From CAZTVF01 sp964616985 (GTDB lineage: Bacteria; Planctomycetota; Phycisphaerae; SM23-33), in contig CAZTVF010000091.1 of the NCBI GenBank assembly GCA_964616985.1, positions 1 through 21,514 on the forward strand: a DNA stretch of 21,514 nt, written 5' to 3'. Both the position numbers and the translations under genes were made by a program. The stretch's first letter is position 1. Each line of letters starts with the position of its first letter. Positions 13,979 through 19,989 of the stretch are shown here, piece after piece. The notes below the pieces were generated by a model. The model searched no databases and was not told the DNA's origin. It worked only from the letters and a program-made list of their open reading frames with translations.

Positions 13979-15817
13979 TTACGACGGGCTGCAGCCGATC
14001 TCCGCTTGCGACGCGCCGCAGATGGGCGCGTTGAACTCGACATACGCCCCGCCGTCGGTGTGGCGCATGGAAAAGGAAACAGCGGCACCGTTCACGGTCA
14101 CTGCCGTGGCCTGGCGGCCGCGCGGCAGCAGCACGCTGAACTCGGCGTGCTGGCCCGAGCCGCTGAAGGCGATGATGAGGTTGCTCCCCTCGCGGCGAAG
14201 ACGGTAGGCGAAGTAGCCGTCGGACGCGGCGTAGCGGGCGCGAACGCAGGCGGCATCCACACCGGCGGCGAACCAGCGGGGGCTGACGCTCACGCGGCCC
14301 ATCAAACACGAGCAGTCCTTCACGCCACCCAAGCCCTCGAACAGCGCGTTGATCCACTCGGCCATGCCCCACCCGGCGTAGGGCACTTCATTGGTCGTGC
14401 GGAAGCCCGGCGTGCCGTCGGGCCAGTACCACACGTGCGCGCCGCCCGTGCGGCGCAGGTGCTCGATGTACTGCCGCATCAGCTCCACGCCGTACCCCTC
14501 GCGGCCGTTCTGCATCGCGGCCCGGCACAGCTCCCCGCCGACCCACGGCATGAGCCCGCCGTTGGCGTACGCGCCCTGCAGGCGGTAGCTCTCGGTCCAG
14601 TACTTGAGATGATCGGGGTAGCCCGGCTGCAGGCTCCACCACGGGTAGGCGTCGCCGGTGGCGGCGTGGCGGCGGCGGTACTCGTCGATGATGCTCCGCG
14701 ACTGCTCGCCGTCGGCCAGGCCGCGGGTCATGGCCCAGGTATTGCCCATGGCCAGCTGCGAGGTCTCGTCGAAATCGCCGTGATCGATGGCGTCCAGGTG
14801 CGCGTGATGCTGGAACTTGCCGCCATCCCACAGCAGGGCGACCGCCCGGCGGCGATAGTCTTCGGCGCGGCCGGCCCATTCGGCCGCGCGCCCGCCATCA
14901 CCCAGGGCCGACCACATCGCCCCCATGGCTGCAAACGCCTGGGCGTAGCCGCTCTGGTCGCAGGCCGCGACGACGTAGCGACCTTCGCCGCGGTCGCTCG
15001 CGCCGTCGATGTCATAGTCCCACGTGTCGCAGCTGTGCTGTCGCTTGACCAGCTCGTGTTGGGCGTCCCAGTGCTTGGCGTCGGTGCAGATGTATTGCAG
15101 CGCCCGCTCAAGCCGCGGCAGCGCCGCCGCCAGCCAGGCGTTGTCGCCCTTCATCTGCCACGCGTGCCACACAGCCAGCGTCATGATGTACTCGACGTCC
15201 GACTCCAGCCCGACGCGCCATGTCCTGCCGTCGCGTTCGATGCCGTCGGCCAGCATGCCGTCGGCGGTCTGCGCCTCCAGGAAACGGTCCAGCCCGCACG
15301 TGACGTCGCGCTCCCACCAGCGGTACGCGGGCGCCTGGTAAACCCAGTCGCGCAGCCAGATGCCGTCGAAGTGCCACGTGTCGGCCGACATGTAGCCCAC
15401 GAACCGGCCCCGCGGCGTGTCGTACTGGCGGCGGAGGCAGCGCATCGCGTCGCGCGTGAAGGGATACAGCCAGTCAAGGTCGGCGTCGCCGGTCTCGATG
15501 CCGGCCTCGCAATCCACCTGGAAATTGAGGTAGCGGCTGTGACGCTTCTCGCCCGGCCAGAGGAGGTAGAGGTAGTGGTTGCCCAGGGGCCCGCCGGCCA
15601 GGAACTGCGCCTGCCCGCGGTTGTCCTTCAGCGAGACCTCGGTCTGGAAGTAAGGCCGCTGCCGATCGTCGCACACGCGGAGCGTGCAGCGGTCGTCGCC
15701 CTGGGCCCGCCCGGTGACAGTGACCGTGACGGTGTCCAGCGGCCTGTAGCGGCGGGCATCGGTGCGAAGATCGCCGTACGTGCCCATGGTGGCGTAGGGG
15801 TGAACGCGGGCGGGCAT
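13979..15817 (-). CDS. Six-hairpin (alpha/alpha)6-barrel glycosidase-like protein
   Basis: 612 residues with no signal peptide, so probably cytoplasmic. An N-terminal beta-sandwich (residues about 1-105) precedes a large helical domain with the aromatic-rich loops of six-hairpin glycosidases. Marks are TWHFDGIWLRDWVYQAP (around 148-163, with Asp157 of the WLRD motif a candidate catalytic residue), ESDVEYIMTLAVWHAW, SCDTWDYDIDGA, YPWWSLQPGYPDHLKYWTES and AHVWYWPDGTPGFRT. A C-terminal beta domain follows (FSVLLPRGRQATAVTVNGAA). I cannot name the GH family. The ATG at 15817 has GGGAGA about five bases upstream. A perfect 10-bp hairpin lies just upstream (15853-15878), between this gene and the DUF1844 gene. 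With the galactosidase and sulfatase nearby, it probably serves glycan breakdown. Confidence 0.78.
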   Translation of the reverse strand: MPARVHPYATMGTYGDLRTDARRYRPLDTVTVTVTGRAQGDDRCTLRVCDDRQRPYFQTEVSLKDNRGQAQFLAGGPLGNHYLYLLWPGEKRHSRYLNFQVDCEAGIETGDADLDWLYPFTRDAMRCLRRQYDTPRGRFVGYMSADTWHFDGIWLRDWVYQAPAYRWWERDVTCGLDRFLEAQTADGMLADGIERDGRTWRVGLESDVEYIMTLAVWHAWQMKGDNAWLAAALPRLERALQYICTDAKHWDAQHELVKRQHSCDTWDYDIDGASDRGEGRYVVAACDQSGYAQAFAAMGAMWSALGDGGRAAEWAGRAEDYRRRAVALLWDGGKFQHHAHLDAIDHGDFDETSQLAMGNTWAMTRGLADGEQSRSIIDEYRRRHAATGDAYPWWSLQPGYPDHLKYWTESYRLQGAYANGGLMPWVGGELCRAAMQNGREGYGVELMRQYIEHLRRTGGAHVWYWPDGTPGFRTTNEVPYAGWGMAEWINALFEGLGGVKDCSCLMGRVSVSPRWFAAGVDAACVRARYAASDGYFAYRLRREGSNLIIAFSGSGQHAEFSVLLPRGRQATAVTVNGAAVSFSMRHTDGGAYVEFNAPICGASQAEIGCSPS

Positions 15818-15852
15818 GAGGATCTCCCGGAGAGGTGAGGCGAGCGCCCGCA

Positions 15853-15878
15853 GGTGGCGGCCGGGGCAGGCCGCCACC
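15853..15878. repeat. Interspersed palindromic repeat, GGCGGCC-type unit (copy 2)
   Basis: A perfect 10-bp stem, GGTGGCGGCC / GGCCGCCACC, with a GGGGCA loop. It shares its arms with the units at 1719-1754 and 18232-18296. It lies between the DUF1844 stop and the glycosidase start on the minus strand, where it could act as a terminator or mRNA processing site. Confidence 0.75.
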
Positions 15879-15898
15879 CGGGGCAGCGAAAATCAGTC

Positions 15899-16285
15899 TC
15901 AGACGGCCCCGCCGCCGACGCGCTGGGCGATCTGCACGTACTGGATGCGGCTCTCGTACAGGGCCTGGTCGAGGAGCTTCTTCTCCTCTTCCGACAGGTT
16001 GCCCTTGGTCTTCTCTTCGAGCATCGACAGCGTGTCGATGTAGTGCTTGGCCACCTCGAGATCGACGTACCGCTGCTTGGTCTTGGGGTCCTGGTAGCCG
16101 CCCAGCGACATGTAAATCTGCGTGACCATCGAGCCCACCAGCGTGGTGAAGTTGGCCGGGGGCAGTTCGCGCGGGCCGCCGGCGGCGCCCTCGTGCTCCG
16201 CCTCTTCCGAGAGCTTCTCCTTCTCCGCCTGCGCCTGCTGCTTCCAGTCGTCGTCCACGATGATCTTCGGTTTGTCTTCTGCCAT
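15899..16285 (-). CDS. DUF1844 family protein
   Basis: 128 residues, cytoplasmic. The N-terminal 45 residues are charged and helical (DDDWKQQAQAEKEKLSEEAE). The DUF1844 core follows: LPPANFTTLVGSMVTQIYMS, then LGGYQDPKTKQRYVDLEVAK, HYIDTLSMLEEKTKGNLSEE and an EEKKLLDQALYESRIQYV helix. The family is helical and of unknown function; it is found in several phyla, including planctomycetes. AAAAGGAAA lies just before the ATG at 16285. It lies 81 bases upstream of the glycosidase on the same strand and may be co-transcribed with it, unless the hairpin at 15853 stops transcription. Confidence 0.88.
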   Translation of the reverse strand: MAEDKPKIIVDDDWKQQAQAEKEKLSEEAEHEGAAGGPRELPPANFTTLVGSMVTQIYMSLGGYQDPKTKQRYVDLEVAKHYIDTLSMLEEKTKGNLSEEEKKLLDQALYESRIQYVQIAQRVGGGAV

Positions 16286-16373
16286 GATGTTTCCTTTTAG
16301 CGGCCGATGCCGGCCAGTCGAGAGCTTACGCGAAACACGCGATATTCGCCAGACGGATCATTCTACGCAAGGG

Positions 16374-16461
16374 TCCAGGGGTTAGGGGTTAGGGTCTCCC
16401 CCGGTCCCTGGAACCTATACCCTGGTGCCTTTCCCTTCTGCCTATTGCCTATTGCCTACGA
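16374..16461. repeat. Low-complexity intergenic repeats with a hairpin
   Basis: TCCAGGG (16374-16380) pairs with CCCTGGA (16406-16412) around a GGGGTTAGGGGTTAGGG tract. Further on, CCTATTG is repeated (about 16440-16455). The stretch fills the gap between the sulfatase stop and the DUF1844 ATG. Such simple-word repeats also flank the assembly gap. It may help terminate the sulfatase transcript. Confidence 0.55.
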
Positions 16462-16468
16462 CCTTCTT

Positions 16469-17995
16469 CTACGCCCCCGCGATGCGGGGCATGGGCGTGG
16501 GCTCGCACTGCAGCACGGCCTGCATGAATTCATGCAGGAGCTGCGACTTCACGCTGGCGGCCGCGGGCTCGTGCCAGAGGTTATGCACCTCGCCGGGGTC
16601 GGCGCAGAGGTCGAACAACTCGCCGTCGTCGCCCTGGCGATAGACGGTGATCTTGTAGCGGGCGTTGACGTACGTCCGCATGTGAACCTTCGTCCGCGTG
16701 TGGCGGTTCTCGGTAATGCTCCACGTCCGGGCGGAGGGGCCTCCCTGCCAGCAGTCCAGCTGGTTGACGCCCGTCATGATGCCGGGCGCCTCGATGCCGG
16801 CGGCGGCCAGGAACGTGGGCGCCAGGTCCACGAGGTTCTGCAGGTTCTCGCTCACGCGCCCCCCGCCGCAGCGCCGGCCCCACCGCACGATGAACGGAAT
16901 CCGCAGCAGGTCCTCGTAATGGTGAATCGCCTTGGCGATCAGGCCGTGGTGGCCCATGAAATGCCCGTGGTCGGTCGTGAAGACGACCAGCGTGTTGTCC
17001 GCCTGGCCCAGCTCGTCCAGCCGCTGCAGCACGCGGCCGATCTCCTGGTCCATGAAGCTGGTCATGCCGTAGTAGCAGGCCATGTCCTTCTGCAGTTCAC
17101 GCGGGTCGTGCAGGTGCGAGTGCGCGCCGTGGATCGAGTGGTCCTCCCAGTAGCGCCCGAAGTCGGGCGACTTCTCCTGCGTCATGGCGAAGTGGGCGGG
17201 GTTGCGGTCGTGCTCGCCGGGCGTGAGCGTGCCGATGTCCATGTCGTCGGGGTTGTACATGCTGGCCCAGGGCTCGGGCACGATGTACGGCGGGTGCGGG
17301 TCGTGGAAGCTGGACCACAGGAAGAAGGGCTGGTCGGCCCCGGCGGCCTGTTCCATCCTGGCGATCGTGCGCTCGCTGGTCCAGCGGCTGTAGTGGTATT
17401 CCTGCGGCAGGCTCCAGTGGCGGTTGGCGCGGGCCCAGTACTGCGTGCGGCTCTCGGCCTTGGGCGGCGGCCAGGGACAGAAGTAATCGCGCCAGTTGCC
17501 CAGGCCCTTTTCCTCCATCCAGACCGCGTAGTGCTGCCCCGCGTGAGATTCATCGCCGTGCATACGTGCAAGCTCGACGTGGTCGAAGCCGTACCACGGG
17601 CCGTGGAACCGCCGCCAGAAGTCCAGGTCGCGCATGATCGGCTGGCACTCGATGGACTCGTACTGCGGCGTGGAACTCAGCGGATGGAAGTGCGCCTTGC
17701 CGATGAGCGAGGTGGCGTAGCCCGCCCCACCCAGGGCGGCCCCCAGGGTGGGCACGTTTTCCATGAGCTTGGTGCCCAGCGACCACGCGCCGTGCTGCGA
17801 GGGATACATGCCCGTGATGATGCTCGCCCGCGTGGGCGTGCAGGTGGGGTTGGGGCAATAGGCGCGGTCGAAACGCGTGCCCTCGGCGCAGAGGCGGTCG
17901 AGGGCCGGCGTCTTGATCTTGGGGTTCACCACGCCCAGCGTGCTGTAATGCTGCTGGTCGCTGGTGATCAAAAGGATATTAGGCCGTCGTGTCAT
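16469..17995 (-). CDS. Formylglycine-dependent sulfatase, no signal peptide
   Basis: 508 residues. Type I sulfatases hydrolyse sulfate esters using a formylglycine made from Cys or Ser. The signature CTPTRASIITG begins at Cys52, the residue to be oxidised, with Arg56 after it. Metal and active-site residues are Asp13 (LLITSDQQ), the GKAHFH segment (Lys100, His102), SFHDPHPPY (about 229-237) and Asp342-His343 in VVFTTDHG. The C-terminal YKITVYRQGDDGELFDLCAD strand pattern is typical. The ATG at 17995 is preferred: GGAG lies eight bases upstream, whereas for the ATG six bases earlier it is too close. A small dyad TCACTGGAGTGA covers that ribosome site. There is no export signal, so the enzyme should act in the cytoplasm, which is unusual for planctomycete sulfatases. 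A maturation enzyme must be encoded elsewhere. Substrate unknown. Confidence 0.93.
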   Translation of the reverse strand: MTRRPNILLITSDQQHYSTLGVVNPKIKTPALDRLCAEGTRFDRAYCPNPTCTPTRASIITGMYPSQHGAWSLGTKLMENVPTLGAALGGAGYATSLIGKAHFHPLSSTPQYESIECQPIMRDLDFWRRFHGPWYGFDHVELARMHGDESHAGQHYAVWMEEKGLGNWRDYFCPWPPPKAESRTQYWARANRHWSLPQEYHYSRWTSERTIARMEQAAGADQPFFLWSSFHDPHPPYIVPEPWASMYNPDDMDIGTLTPGEHDRNPAHFAMTQEKSPDFGRYWEDHSIHGAHSHLHDPRELQKDMACYYGMTSFMDQEIGRVLQRLDELGQADNTLVVFTTDHGHFMGHHGLIAKAIHHYEDLLRIPFIVRWGRRCGGGRVSENLQNLVDLAPTFLAAAGIEAPGIMTGVNQLDCWQGGPSARTWSITENRHTRTKVHMRTYVNARYKITVYRQGDDGELFDLCADPGEVHNLWHEPAAASVKSQLLHEFMQAVLQCEPTPMPRIAGA

Positions 17996-18017
17996 GCTCA
18001 TCACTCCAGTGACCTGG

Positions 18018-18047
18018 AGCATAACGGCAACACGGGCGGTTGGGCAA
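18018..18047 (-). promoter_or_regulatory. Weak candidate promoter for the sulfatase
   Basis: Minus strand: TTGCCC (18047-18042), 18 bases, then TATGCT (18023-18018). The start point would be near 18011, about 16 bases before the ATG at 17995. The -35 match and spacer are suboptimal. Confidence 0.35.
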
Positions 18048-18071
18048 GGATGGCGTGGGACGGCATGAGAC

Positions 18072-18132
18072 GGCATGCGCTACGGCAAGAGTCGTGATCG
18101 GTACGACATGGCATGCACTATGGCAAAGTCGT
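18072..18132. repeat. Imperfect direct repeat
   Basis: GGCATGCGCTACGGCAAGAG plus TCGT (18072-18095) recurs as GGCATGCACTATGGCAAAG plus TCGT (18110-18132). Further GGCATG/GGCGTG words precede it. This is a short degenerate tandem array upstream of the sulfatase; no binding protein can be named. Confidence 0.5.
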
Positions 18133-18150
18133 CATGGGGCTTCGCGGTGC

Positions 18151-18174
18151 CACCCCCAAACTCGTTTGGGGGTG
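18151..18174. repeat. Perfect 10-bp hairpin, CACCCCCAAA-ctcg-TTTGGGGGTG
   Basis: Both arms match at all ten positions with a four-base loop. It lies downstream of the PEP-CTERM gene on the minus strand and upstream of the sulfatase, so it may serve as a terminator for the former. There is no flanking T tract. It looks like an interspersed palindromic unit, although no second copy occurs in this window. Confidence 0.65.
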
Positions 18175-18231
18175 AGAACACCCACCCGCTTCCCGTGTCA
18201 CAGACGTTGATACAGATCGGCCCGAATTGAT

Positions 18232-18296
18232 GGGTGGCGGCCTTCCCAGGCCGCCGCCAACGCTGCAAGGGCGGCGGCCTGGGAAGGCCGCCACCC
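18232..18296. repeat. 27-bp perfect inverted repeat made of two palindromic units (copy 3)
   Basis: The arms at 18232-18258 and 18270-18296 are exact reverse complements, separated by 11 bases (AACGCTGCAAG). Each arm is itself a hairpin of the GGCGGCCT-NNNN-AGGCCGCC type, so the locus is a head-to-head pair of the unit seen at 1719 and 15853. It lies 25 bases past the stop of the PEP-CTERM gene on the minus strand and could form a long cruciform or RNA stem that blocks transcription. Confidence 0.85.
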
Positions 18297-18320
18297 CCCC
18301 ACACGCGACTCAACAGTGCC

Positions 18321-19175
18321 CTACCGCGTTGTGCGTCTTCTGCGGGAGACGATCCACCCGCCGCCCAGGGCGAGCATGGCCAGGGTCATCGGTTCGGGCA
18401 CGAAGGTGGCCAACCAAGGCGAGTAGGAACTGACGCGGACCGCGTCGTTGATGTCGGCGCCGCCGTAGGGATCGAAGGGGTCGCGGAACCAACTCTCGTT
18501 GAGGTGGCTGACGGCCCGGCTGAGGGCGACGACGTACCAGTCGGACCCGGAGTTGTACAGCCAGCCGCCGCCGGAATCCCACATCGCAATAGCGGCCTCG
18601 TGGGGCAAGGCGTAGGGGCCGCTGGGGTTACTGAATGAATCGTAGAGCAACTGCGTGCCGGTGTCCGTCGCGTCGGTGCCGAGGACGACGTTCTCGCCCC
18701 ACCGCTGGACGTTGTTCGCCGATTGGCTGTCCCACGCGTAGCCGTACAGGACGCCCTGGGAGTCCAGCAACGGCGCGCCGCGCCCCCAGCCAAAGCCGCC
18801 GATGGTGACCGTCATGCCCGGTTCATCCGAACCGCTGTAGATGCCGACGTGATGCGACAGGTTGGCCCCGGCCAGGCGGGCCACGCGGATGTCGGCCCCG
18901 CCGGGCTCGTCCCACACCTGCGCGACGGCATAGTTCGTCCCGCCCACGTTGACGACCGAGCCCACGCCGCCTCCCTGGTGCTTCGTCGTCAGCACGAGGT
19001 CGCGGCCGATCACCACGGCCGAGGCGTTGGAGCCCCAGCGAGCCATCACGTCGTCATAGGGTTTGTTGGTCGTCCCCGTGTCGCCGGGGTACATGATGAT
19101 CGCCGACGCATTCGGGGCCAGACAGAGAATCGACAGCAGCGCAAGCGGGACCAGTTTTGCGACGTGCAGCGGCAT
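18321..19175 (-). CDS. PEP-CTERM anchored trypsin-like protein
   Basis: 284 residues, exported. Residues 1-25 form a signal peptide (AKLVPLALLSILCLAPNASA). Residues about 40-255 read as a trypsin-fold domain. The candidate catalytic triad is His66 in VLTTKHQGG (usual TAAHC), Asp95 in GGADIRVARL and Ser201 in WDSGGGWLY (usual GDSGG). The C-terminus is a PEP-CTERM sorting signal: VPEPMTLAMLALGGG, a hydrophobic stretch, then RRRRTTR. Such proteins are cut and anchored by an exosortase, which must be encoded elsewhere. The ATG at 19175 is chosen for AGGA eight bases upstream; an ATG at 19190 is the alternative. A TTGACA promoter lies at 19220-19247. It may be a surface protease or a decayed, structural relative. 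Confidence 0.85.
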   Translation of the reverse strand: MPLHVAKLVPLALLSILCLAPNASAIIMYPGDTGTTNKPYDDVMARWGSNASAVVIGRDLVLTTKHQGGGVGSVVNVGGTNYAVAQVWDEPGGADIRVARLAGANLSHHVGIYSGSDEPGMTVTIGGFGWGRGAPLLDSQGVLYGYAWDSQSANNVQRWGENVVLGTDATDTGTQLLYDSFSNPSGPYALPHEAAIAMWDSGGGWLYNSGSDWYVVALSRAVSHLNESWFRDPFDPYGGADINDAVRVSSYSPWLATFVPEPMTLAMLALGGGWIVSRRRRTTR

Positions 19176-19219
19176 ATGTGAAGTCCTCATCTTTGAACGA
19201 AGCGAGAGCGAACTCGATT

Positions 19220-19247
19220 ATTCTACCCCCAAATCTGCATTTGTCAA
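19220..19247 (-). promoter_or_regulatory. Predicted sigma70-type promoter for the PEP-CTERM protein
   Basis: Minus strand: a perfect TTGACA (19247-19242), 16 bases, then TAGAAT (19225-19220). The leader would be about 40 bases. This is the closest overall match to consensus on the minus strand of this window. Confidence 0.65.
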
Positions 19248-19361
19248 ACCAGAAGGTGGGGCGCATTGATGTATGGTGATCGACGTGCTCACGTTCTTCT
19301 GGTAGTCCGTCACGGTTGAATCTGGGAGTGAGGCTTTGGCGGCGGCTTGCGGTGAAAACGG

Positions 19362-19389
19362 TTGATTTGGAGAGCGGTTGTGAGACAAT
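19362..19389 (+). promoter_or_regulatory. Predicted promoter for the DUF2007 protein
   Basis: TTGATT (19362-19367), 16 bases, then GACAAT (19384-19389). The start would be near 19396, about 26 bases before the ATG at 19422, which has AGGGA upstream. The match is moderate, but the 16-base spacer agrees with the other promoters here. Confidence 0.5.
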
Positions 19390-19421
19390 GGTCGCGGGTT
19401 GAACTCTCCAGGGAACCACGA

Positions 19422-19976
19422 ATGATCCATCAGGATGCGCCGCCGATTGAGTTGGCCGTCGCCGTAACAGCCGCCACGCTGTCAGAGGCCGAGCTTCTTT
19501 GCGCCCTGTTGCGGGCCGAGGGGATTGACGCCTTCGTCCCCAACAGCCACTCCACCAACGTCCTGATGCACGCCAGCCTGGGGCTCAACCCGCGGGGGGT
19601 GCAGGTCATGGTGCAGGCGGAGGACGTTGAACCGGCAAAGGAGGTGCTCGCCGAACTGCGGGCCGAGCCGGACACGGAAGTATTCGAAGCCCCCGACAAC
19701 ACCGCCGACCAGTACGCCCGCAGTGCGTACTATGCCGCGGTGTGCTCGCTGATCATGGTCCTGTTTGTTCCCCTGACGTTCTGGTACTACTTTCGCGCCC
19801 AGGCCGCCGCACAAAGGGAAGCACCGGCCGACCCCCAGCGCTTCCACCGGCACATGAAGTGGGCGGTCATCATGATGATCGCGATGACGGTGCTCATCGC
19901 GGCCATGAGTCTCTTCTTCGCCTCCCTTCGGTGGATGGCCGATGGCAGGCCCTTTGACGGCGGCCGCTGGTGGTGA
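19422..19976 (+). CDS. Membrane protein with N-terminal DUF2007-like domain
   Basis: 184 residues. Residues about 8-80 fit the DUF2007 (signal-transducing/degradation-type) pattern: TAATLSEAELLCALLRAEGI, then DAFVPN, a loop, and GVQVMVQAEDVEPAKEVLAE. The domain, related to ACT/GlnB-like small folds, is often joined to membrane segments. Two spans follow, at about 105-125 (AAVCSLIMVLFVPLTFWYYF) and 145-167 (WAVIMMIAMTVLIAAMSLFF), with a short polar loop between them. The ATG at 19422 is chosen for AGGGAACC upstream; a TTG 60 bases earlier would overlap the predicted promoter. Convergent with pyrG, with 13 bases between them. Function unknown. Confidence 0.78.
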   Translation: MIHQDAPPIELAVAVTAATLSEAELLCALLRAEGIDAFVPNSHSTNVLMHASLGLNPRGVQVMVQAEDVEPAKEVLAELRAEPDTEVFEAPDNTADQYARSAYYAAVCSLIMVLFVPLTFWYYFRAQAAAQREAPADPQRFHRHMKWAVIMMIAMTVLIAAMSLFFASLRWMADGRPFDGGRWW

Positions 19977-19989
19977 AACCGACCGCCGC

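Noticed and set aside
14006..15838. Long open frame antisense to the six-hairpin glycosidase
   Set aside because: It mirrors the coding gene in a GC-rich sequence; its translation has no recognisable domain, while the opposite strand has clear enzyme motifs and a ribosome site.
16307..18097. Long open frame antisense to the sulfatase
   Set aside because: The sulfatase signature and full-length domain lie on the minus strand; the plus-strand translation is low-complexity His/Val/Arg-rich sequence typical of a shadow frame.
18321..19175. Plus-strand open frame opposite the PEP-CTERM gene
   Set aside because: The minus strand has signal peptide, triad motifs, PEP-CTERM tail and a TTGACA promoter; the plus frame has none of these.
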